DNA of 42,521 nt from Paucilactobacillus suebicus DSM 5007 = KCTC 3549. Lineage in GTDB: Bacteria; Bacillota; Bacilli; Lactobacillales; Lactobacillaceae. How positions within the stretch are numbered: position 1 is the stretch's first letter; each line of letters opens with the position of its first letter. This document shows positions 37,638 through 42,521 of this stretch, piece after piece. Below the pieces are notes generated by a model. The model saw only the letters and a program-made list of their open reading frames with translations. It did not search any database and was not told the DNA's origin. The stretch lies in assembly GCF_001434475.1 (NCBI RefSeq), contig NZ_AZGF01000020.1:1-42521 (forward strand), given 5' to 3'. A program made the translations under genes and the position numbers.

Positions 37638-38792
37638 TCAATAGGATTTTTTCATTTTATTCTTATTTTCTAATTTTAGGCCCACTAATAGGCGAGTAAG
37701 TCGACCTTTGGATAAGATGGCAACAAAGCCGTAAGCAACTGAGAAAACTAACGCAAATGCCAGTGGCATTGTCACTAAATAAACCCATGAAGGCCAATCA
37801 GTCAATCTTAAAAGTCCCGCCAAACCGGTCAGAAAAATTGTTTGAGTTAAATAAATGCCAAAAGTCATTTGCCCACTAAAATGAATTTGGTTTAAATACT
37901 TCACTCTTGGTACTAGCCAATGACTAAGTGCAAATAGCGCAGTGATCATCATCACATCCATTAACATAACTAGTGGTTGATGAATAGATTCTGACTTGTG
38001 GTGTGAAAATCTCAACACGTGAATATTAAACCAGTAAAGCCCAATCGTGCTAAATGATAACAACACGGCTACAAGTGTGATTGATTTCTTAAAATGGTCA
38101 ATCAGAGGAACAAGAGTTTTGTAATGATAGGCGATTGTTGCCCCCATTATAAAGTAAAGCTGGTAGAGCAAAGGATCATTCCCGTAGTGATAATAAATCA
38201 CGGATAGCATCGGATGAACATTGGCTGCCAAACTGACATACTTAGCAATATAAACTAACACCATCTGTAACACAAAACTGGCTATTAATATTAATGCGTG
38301 ATATTTTGCTAACCGATCATATACCCAAATAAAAATTGGAAAAATTAGATACAAAAGAGCCGCCAACACTAAATAGTACATATAAAATTGGCTGCCATTA
38401 AGAATCGTTGAAAGCCAATTGTGAAAATAATTTGCAGAATTGATTCGACTTGTCTTAATCAGCATAATTCCCGCTAAATACACAGTTATCCAGAACACAT
38501 ATGGAATACCTATGCGAACATACCGTTTCTGCCAAAAATTAAGCCAATTAAAGCGTCGCCTACTGTAGTTCCATGTCAACACAAACCCCGTAATAAATAC
38601 GAAGCCCATGCGAGTAAAGTGCAACATCAAATGTGAGTAGCTAAAAACCATTCGGCTCCAAGATGACGGATCGGTTGCGTTACCCATTGTCGTTTCCGTG
38701 TGAGTGAACAAGACTCCCATAATGAGTAGTAGTCTCATCAAATCAAACTCTAACAAGTATGGTGAATTAGTTCTCTTTTGTAATACCTTCAT
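37638..38792 (-). CDS. Acyltransferase-3 family membrane protein (copy B)
   Basis: A 384-residue protein of about 10 membrane segments in the Acyl_transf_3 (OafA-like) family. The conserved His in LFTHTET (first segment) and Arg in FTRMGFVF mark the active region. It is clearly paralogous to the protein two genes upstream (shared SHLMLHFTRMGF). These enzymes put acyl groups on extracellular glycans or lipids. ATG at 38792 has GGAAAG 7 nt upstream and lies 4 bp after the ligase stop. Basic C-terminal tail KLENKNKMKKSY. The acceptor is unknown. Confidence 0.85.
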   Translation of the reverse strand: MKVLQKRTNSPYLLEFDLMRLLLIMGVLFTHTETTMGNATDPSSWSRMVFSYSHLMLHFTRMGFVFITGFVLTWNYSRRRFNWLNFWQKRYVRIGIPYVFWITVYLAGIMLIKTSRINSANYFHNWLSTILNGSQFYMYYLVLAALLYLIFPIFIWVYDRLAKYHALILIASFVLQMVLVYIAKYVSLAANVHPMLSVIYYHYGNDPLLYQLYFIMGATIAYHYKTLVPLIDHFKKSITLVAVLLSFSTIGLYWFNIHVLRFSHHKSESIHQPLVMLMDVMMITALFALSHWLVPRVKYLNQIHFSGQMTFGIYLTQTIFLTGLAGLLRLTDWPSWVYLVTMPLAFALVFSVAYGFVAILSKGRLTRLLVGLKLENKNKMKKSY

Positions 38793-38796
38793 ATTG

Positions 38797-40332
38797 TTAC
38801 TTTCCAGCAGAAACGCTAAGTAATTCATCCTTTAATTTAGGACGCAAAATCTTACCGGTTGGATTACGTGGAAAATCTTCAACAAAGTAAACCTGAGTTG
38901 GTTGTTCAAACTTAGCTAAGTTAAACTGTGCATAGTCAAACAGTTTTTGCTCCATTTCATCATGATCAGCCATTGAATCTTTAGGCTTGATTACCGCTGT
39001 TACTGCTTCACCATATAAATCATCTGGCATACCAATCACAGCAACTTCTTCAATAAAGTCAAGTTGCGATAGGATGCTCTGAACTTCAGCTGGTGCAACC
39101 TTTTCACCGCCACGATTAATCATGTCCTTACTACGTCCTTTGACAAACAAGTAACCATCTTCGTCAAGATAACCTAGGTCACCAGTTAGAAACCAACCAT
39201 CCTGAAATGATGTCGGTTGTGGATCAATATAACTTGAAATGACATGATCACCGCGGACAACAATTTCACCGATCTCAGTATCGTTAGTTTCGTATTTACC
39301 ATTCACCAAAATAGCAAGTTCTGTGCCGAATGCCTTACCGGCCGATCCAATTTTTTGAGCGTTGAACGGATTGATTGTGCATTGGCTTGAAGTTTCAGTC
39401 ATACCATAGCCTTCTAAAATTTGAGTATCAAATTTATCTTGGAAAGCAATAAATTTATTTTCTGGCAGTGAGAAAGATGAGCTTCGCACAAAACGCATAT
39501 GAATTTGATCACGTAATTGTGAATAAATTAAGTTAGCTTTGTCGTTGATTAGTAAAATTGAAATAATCGTTGGAACAACTGAAACCCATGTAACACCATT
39601 GTCAGCAACTTGCTGCCAGAAACGACTAGCACTAAATTTTTGTGCAATCACAATTTTACCGCAGGACAGACGAGTCGAGAGAGTCGAGATAACTTGTGCA
39701 TTGATATGAAACATTGGCATCACAATCATTGTTGTATCATCTTCGGTCAACTCATGGGATTCAATATCATGATGAGCAGCATTGTTCAAAATACGATGTG
39801 TTAAACCCACGCGTTTCGGTTTTCCAGTGGTCCCTGACGTATTCAAAATTAATGCTAGGTCTTCTTCACCTGGTTCAGTAGGGTTTTCAATTTCGCGATC
39901 ACTAACAAGTTTAGTGTTAATAAACACTGCTAAGTTGTCTTCCGTTGTTAGGTGAATCGAAGTCCTTTCCAATTTAGAATCATTAGTTATTTGAGCAGCC
40001 AATTCTTCTTTGACAACTACTAAAGCATATTCATGTTCATTAAATTCGGACTGTAATTGTGCAATCGGCGTTGTTGCTGCCACCGGATGTTCAATGATCC
40101 CCATCTCAAAGAATGCCTGAGTAATCACCGGATAGACTGCTGAATTGTCCAAACAAACAAGTGCCAAGTCAGACTGGCGTACTTTGAGGTTAATAAAATG
40201 TTGACGTAAGGAAGCGACATCCTTAGCAATTTGACCACCAGTAAACCATTGGTCACTATTCAAATCTTTGATCATACCCTCGTTTTGGTGTAATACTAGT
40301 TGTTTTGTAAGTTGTTTTGTAAGTTTTGTCAT
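38797..40332 (-). CDS. AMP-forming acyl-CoA synthetase / acyl-adenylate ligase (ANL superfamily)
   Basis: 511 residues with the full set of ANL motifs: LNTSGTTGKPK (phosphate loop), YGMTETS, TGDLGYLDEDGYLFVKGR and the catalytic Lys in NPTGKIL. It activates a carboxylic acid as an adenylate, usually passing it to CoA. No carrier protein is encoded nearby, so CoA is the likely acceptor. AAGGAAG lies 9 nt before the ATG at 40332, giving a 77-bp overlap with the upstream acyltransferase. The N-terminus includes a repeated LTKQ caused by a 12-bp tandem repeat. It sits between two acyltransferases and may feed them. Confidence 0.88.
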   Translation of the reverse strand: MTKLTKQLTKQLVLHQNEGMIKDLNSDQWFTGGQIAKDVASLRQHFINLKVRQSDLALVCLDNSAVYPVITQAFFEMGIIEHPVAATTPIAQLQSEFNEHEYALVVVKEELAAQITNDSKLERTSIHLTTEDNLAVFINTKLVSDREIENPTEPGEEDLALILNTSGTTGKPKRVGLTHRILNNAAHHDIESHELTEDDTTMIVMPMFHINAQVISTLSTRLSCGKIVIAQKFSASRFWQQVADNGVTWVSVVPTIISILLINDKANLIYSQLRDQIHMRFVRSSSFSLPENKFIAFQDKFDTQILEGYGMTETSSQCTINPFNAQKIGSAGKAFGTELAILVNGKYETNDTEIGEIVVRGDHVISSYIDPQPTSFQDGWFLTGDLGYLDEDGYLFVKGRSKDMINRGGEKVAPAEVQSILSQLDFIEEVAVIGMPDDLYGEAVTAVIKPKDSMADHDEMEQKLFDYAQFNLAKFEQPTQVYFVEDFPRNPTGKILRPKLKDELLSVSAGK

Positions 40333-41485
40333 ATTCAGTTACTTCCTTTCGATGTTTCTTTTGGGGCCTGCCGATTAAAATACCAAACGGTGGTACCTTA
40401 TAACAGAACCAAGCGATTAAGAATGAGCCGGCTGCCACAAATACGTAGCCAAATGGCAACAGAAAAACGTACGCCCAAGAAGGCAGAGATGTTTGAGAAA
40501 TTATGCCTTTGAGAATTGACAAAGCAATGGTCTGATCAAGATATACACCAAACGAAATTTTGGCACCCATCCTAATAATCCAATCTACCTTTGCATTCAA
40601 GCCATGCTGTCGTTTGTATGCGTATTGACGACCGAGCCAGAAAACAAACGAGATCATCACAAGTGCGTAGACCATCAAGTATGGTTGGTGTACTTCTAGT
40701 GTTTTGGCCATCGTTAAGTGCAAAACATTGCGATCAAAGAAATAAAGTCCAATTGTTCCGAATGCTAAAAGTACAGTAGAAATACCTAAGCCACGGGCAT
40801 GGGCATGAACCCATTCATCGAATTCTCGGTAATGAACCGCAACATAAGAACCAAAGATAAAATAGAGTTGATATGATAATACATTGACTCCATAAGACCT
40901 GAACAAGTACCACCAGTTGCTTGTATCAATGTGTGGAAAAATATATTTGAAAGTGACTAACAAAATTAATTGGATAACAATGCTACCAATCAAAATCAAA
41001 TTATGATTTTTAACCGTTTTAAACAATTTAACAATGAGTGGATATAGTAGGTATAGTTGAAAAGTGACTAAAATATAGTACATGTAAAAACTATCGCCAT
41101 ATAAAATTGAGTGAGCCCACTTACCAATGAAACTTGAATAATTAAAGGCCACCCCAGTACCAATCATTGCCAACGCAATAAAAATAGCGTTCCATGCAAC
41201 ATAGGGAATTCCAGAACTTAAATATCTCTTTTTCCAAAACAAAGGCCAATTTTTTTTGCGATTATAATAATTCAACGTCAACACTAATCCAGTCATGAAC
41301 ATAAAGCCCATTCTGGTAAAATGAAGCATCAAATGTGAACCGTTAAAAAATAATTGGCTTGCAGAGCCACTCGTTGTTGCTCGTTCAAACGCAGTAGTTG
41401 TGTGATTAAGAAGCACCCCAAAGATGAAGATCACTCTCATCAGATCAACTTCGTATAAATATGGGCGCTTCTTTTTAGATGCCAT
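40256..41485 (-). CDS. Acyltransferase-3 family membrane protein (copy A)
   Basis: 409 residues, about 10 membrane segments. It has His in LLNHTTTAFE and Arg in FTRMGFMF, and is paralogous to copy B. The ATG at 41485 has GTGAGG 8 nt upstream. The last part (from about RPQKKHRK) is a basic tail that is encoded inside the start of the ligase gene; tail and ligase overlap by 77 bp. It is preceded by a small membrane-peptide ORF. A role in acylating a cell-surface polymer is inferred from family. Confidence 0.85.
   Translation of the reverse strand: MASKKKRPYLYEVDLMRVIFIFGVLLNHTTTAFERATTSGSASQLFFNGSHLMLHFTRMGFMFMTGLVLTLNYYNRKKNWPLFWKKRYLSSGIPYVAWNAIFIALAMIGTGVAFNYSSFIGKWAHSILYGDSFYMYYILVTFQLYLLYPLIVKLFKTVKNHNLILIGSIVIQLILLVTFKYIFPHIDTSNWWYLFRSYGVNVLSYQLYFIFGSYVAVHYREFDEWVHAHARGLGISTVLLAFGTIGLYFFDRNVLHLTMAKTLEVHQPYLMVYALVMISFVFWLGRQYAYKRQHGLNAKVDWIIRMGAKISFGVYLDQTIALSILKGIISQTSLPSWAYVFLLPFGYVFVAAGSFLIAWFCYKVPPFGILIGRPQKKHRKEVTEYDKTYKTTYKTTSITPKRGYDQRFE
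40299..40322. repeat. 12-bp tandem repeat in the acyltransferase/ligase overlap
   Basis: GTTGTTTTGTAA is repeated exactly twice, with a partial third copy. It encodes repeated residues in both reading frames (KTTYKTT and LTKQLTKQ). Confidence 0.85.
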
Positions 41486-41550
41486 GACGCACCTCACATT
41501 CAATAAATCGAATCATGATTATCCCTCTTCTCTCTATCTCTTACTAGCAA

Positions 41551-41643
41551 TTAATGTAGCTTAATAATTGCGACAACCAATGACAAAGTGGCGACGCTGC
41601 TGATGATCCATGCTGCTCTGCTTAGTTTTCGATGTTTTCTCAT
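41551..41643 (-). CDS. Small membrane peptide (30 aa) heading the acyltransferase cassette
   Basis: A 30-residue ORF with ribosome site AAAAGGAAG about 9-10 nt before ATG. It has a basic N-terminus (MRKHRKLSR) and one hydrophobic helix (AAWIISSVATLSLVVAII). It lies 65 bp before acyltransferase A on the same strand. Its position and topology recall DltX, the small protein before dltA, but the C-terminal motif of DltX is absent. No homologue is known to me. Confidence 0.6.
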   Translation of the reverse strand: MRKHRKLSRAAWIISSVATLSLVVAIIKLH

Positions 41644-41682
41644 CTTGATCGCTTCCTTTTGGTTTATTTATTTCAAGAGTTA

Positions 41683-41710
41683 AATTTACTCGTCTGTTTT
41701 GAAATGCCAA
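41683..41710 (-). promoter_or_regulatory. Predicted promoter of the acyltransferase cassette
   Basis: TTGGCA (41705-41710) and TAAATT (41683-41688) with a 16-bp spacer on the minus strand, 40 bp before the small membrane ORF. Confidence 0.45.
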
Positions 41711-41796
41711 CGATCAAAATGCGAAAAAGGAAGGATATAATATGAATATTCACGTAAATAATTTGAAGAACTAACGAATATTTGATTATTTCATGA

Positions 41797-41840
41797 AAAA
41801 GGTCACGTAACAAAGTTAGTACTTCGTTACGTGACCTTTT
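41797..41840. terminator. Bidirectional hairpin terminator
   Basis: A 15-bp perfect stem (AAAAGGTCACGTAAC / GTTACGTGACCTTTT) with a 14-nt loop, 30 bp past the end of the dehydrogenase fragment. Confidence 0.8.
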
Positions 41841-41873
41841 AATTCAACATTCTAAAAATTTATTTTCCGGATC

Positions 41874-42092
41874 TTATTTAAAATAGCGTTCCATATCTGT
41901 TAGTAAGTCAGCATGAGTTGGGACCCAGTTCAATGCTTCTCGGGTTAACTTACTTGAAGCAGGAATATCCATGGCGAACAACTGATGCGCAAAGTCTAAT
42001 TCTTGTGGGTCAGCATATTCTTCCTTTACTGGAATTTTTAATTCTTGACCAACTTTTTCTACGATGTCATGCATCTTCAGTTGTTCCTCATC
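41874..42092 (-). pseudogene. C-terminal remnant of an NAD(P)-dependent short-chain dehydrogenase/epimerase
   Basis: Only about 70 residues remain. The stretch MHDIVEKVGQELKIPV ... ASSKLTREALNWVPTH ... DLLTDMERYF matches the very end of extended SDR proteins (the segment after the substrate-binding domain). The Rossmann domain and active site are missing. A stop (42096-42098) lies just upstream of the homologous part, and the adjacent sequence belongs to a TetR-type gene on the other strand, so this is a deletion remnant. Confidence 0.65.
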
Positions 42093-42471
42093 ATTTTACG
42101 TTCATTTTACTGATAAGTATGAGTTTTTGAATGCAGTCTTCCAAAAAGTTTTGGATGAGGAGGCAATTGATACAAATTCCTTGTATGAGCATCCTTTTAA
42201 ACTATTAGCTCAAATAAAAAGTTCCGAACTTAAAGACATAATTCAATTTCAAAGTCATGATGATCAATTTATTAGTGCTTTTTTTAATTTTTTTGTAGAA
42301 CAGCTCATCAATAGAAGACAGGAAATAAGTGAATTAGATAAATGCTTTTTTGTAGGCAGAGTTAAAGCAATACCTCAATGGATTCAAAGAACAAACCAAA
42401 AATTTAATATTTTTAGCGATTACGATGAGTTAGATCGAATTTTTAGTATTGGGGTCGAAGCTCTTCGGTAA
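42088..42471 (+). pseudogene. TetR-family regulator lacking its DNA-binding N-terminus
   Basis: The readable part begins SSFYVHFTDKYEFLNAV, which is the end of a TetR helix-turn-helix (usual pattern FYxHFxxKxxLL), and continues as a helical ligand domain of about 115 residues. The first half of the HTH is absent. The frame has an ATG at 42064, but the ten residues it adds derive from the dehydrogenase fragment on the other strand. It probably once regulated the neighbouring dehydrogenase gene. Confidence 0.65.
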
Positions 42472-42498
42472 AAATCAATAATTTTTATTTATAAATAA

Positions 42499-42521
42499 AA
42501 AACCGCCAGTCTTTCGACTGG
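42499..42521 (+). terminator. Partial terminator hairpin at the window edge
   Basis: CCAGTC-TTTC-GACTGG forms a stem preceded by an A run; the outer part of the stem and any T run lie beyond the window. Confidence 0.5.

Noticed and set aside
41551-41643. Calling the 30-residue membrane peptide DltX
   Set aside because: Position and topology are similar, but the C-terminal motif is missing and the neighbouring transferases are not DltB-type, so only an analogy is stated.
41718-41775. Ten-codon plus-strand ORF (MNIHVNNLKN) with a good ribosome site AAGGAAGG and a terminator downstream
   Set aside because: It is too short to support as a gene, has no promoter I trust and no related downstream gene. 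The ribosome-like sequence also resembles a chance purine run.

Overview
The window is a 42.5 kb stretch of a low-GC Gram-positive chromosome. It is most likely from a Lactobacillaceae species (lactobacillus or relative); I cannot name the genus from sequence alone. Supporting signs are the rpoE-pyrG-murA-rpmE2 order, RNA polymerase delta subunit, Veg, a class II HMG-CoA reductase, T-box leaders, strong Shine-Dalgarno sites (GGAGG-like), frequent GTG/TTG starts and a cysK-cystathionine lyase-cysE cluster of the kind known in lactic acid bacteria. Nearly all content is chromosomal housekeeping. I see no insertion sequence, prophage, CRISPR array, rRNA or tRNA.

Layout. 0-5 kb (minus): rpmE2, murA, pyrG, rpoE and a YwiB-like gene. 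murA has Asp at the catalytic Cys position, and pyrG sits behind a leader that looks like the CTP-sensing G-reiteration attenuator. 5-8.1 kb (plus): lipL, an HD-domain phosphohydrolase and a Cof-type HAD phosphatase. 8.2-9.6 kb (minus): two lipoproteins, one ending in 27-residue repeats. 9.7-13 kb (minus): purR-glmU-prs with a PurBox-like site at purR. 13.2-14.7 kb (minus): a metal-type ABC permease and ATPase behind a cluster of inverted half-sites. 14.8-15.7 kb: a membrane-anchored alpha/beta hydrolase. 15.8-18.7 kb: the cysK-lyase-cysE operon, preceded by an unannotated leader ORF with a Cys-Cys-Cys run, a terminator and a matching antiterminator. 18.8-19.1 kb: tandem 86-bp repeats ending in a long hairpin. 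19.1-25 kb (minus): ispE, veg, ksgA, rnmV, tatD, metG. 25-31.7 kb (minus): a DUF72 gene, a small membrane protein, a sirtuin, an HExxH protein, mvaA, ppx, and trpS with a T-box. 31.9-34.2 kb (plus): helD. 34.4-37.6 kb (minus): a Na+/H+ antiporter with a structured leader, and brnQ with a T-box. 37.6-41.6 kb (minus): a cassette of a 30-residue membrane peptide, an acyltransferase-3 protein, an AMP-forming ligase and a second acyltransferase-3 protein. 41.9-42.5 kb: remnants of a short-chain dehydrogenase and a TetR regulator joined head to head.

The strongest candidate for something undescribed is the cysteine-operon leader at about 18440-18670. Promoter, ribosome site, a 30-codon ORF with three consecutive Cys codons, a protector hairpin, a 12-bp antiterminator pairing and an intrinsic terminator are all visible and correctly placed for ribosome-mediated attenuation by cysteine supply. 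Two others deserve attention. One is a pair of long intergenic hairpins just after the pyrG and ispE stops, which share geometry and a conserved core although their arm sequences are unrelated. The other is the acyltransferase/ligase/acyltransferase cassette with its small membrane peptide, which resembles the dlt system in layout but uses other protein families.
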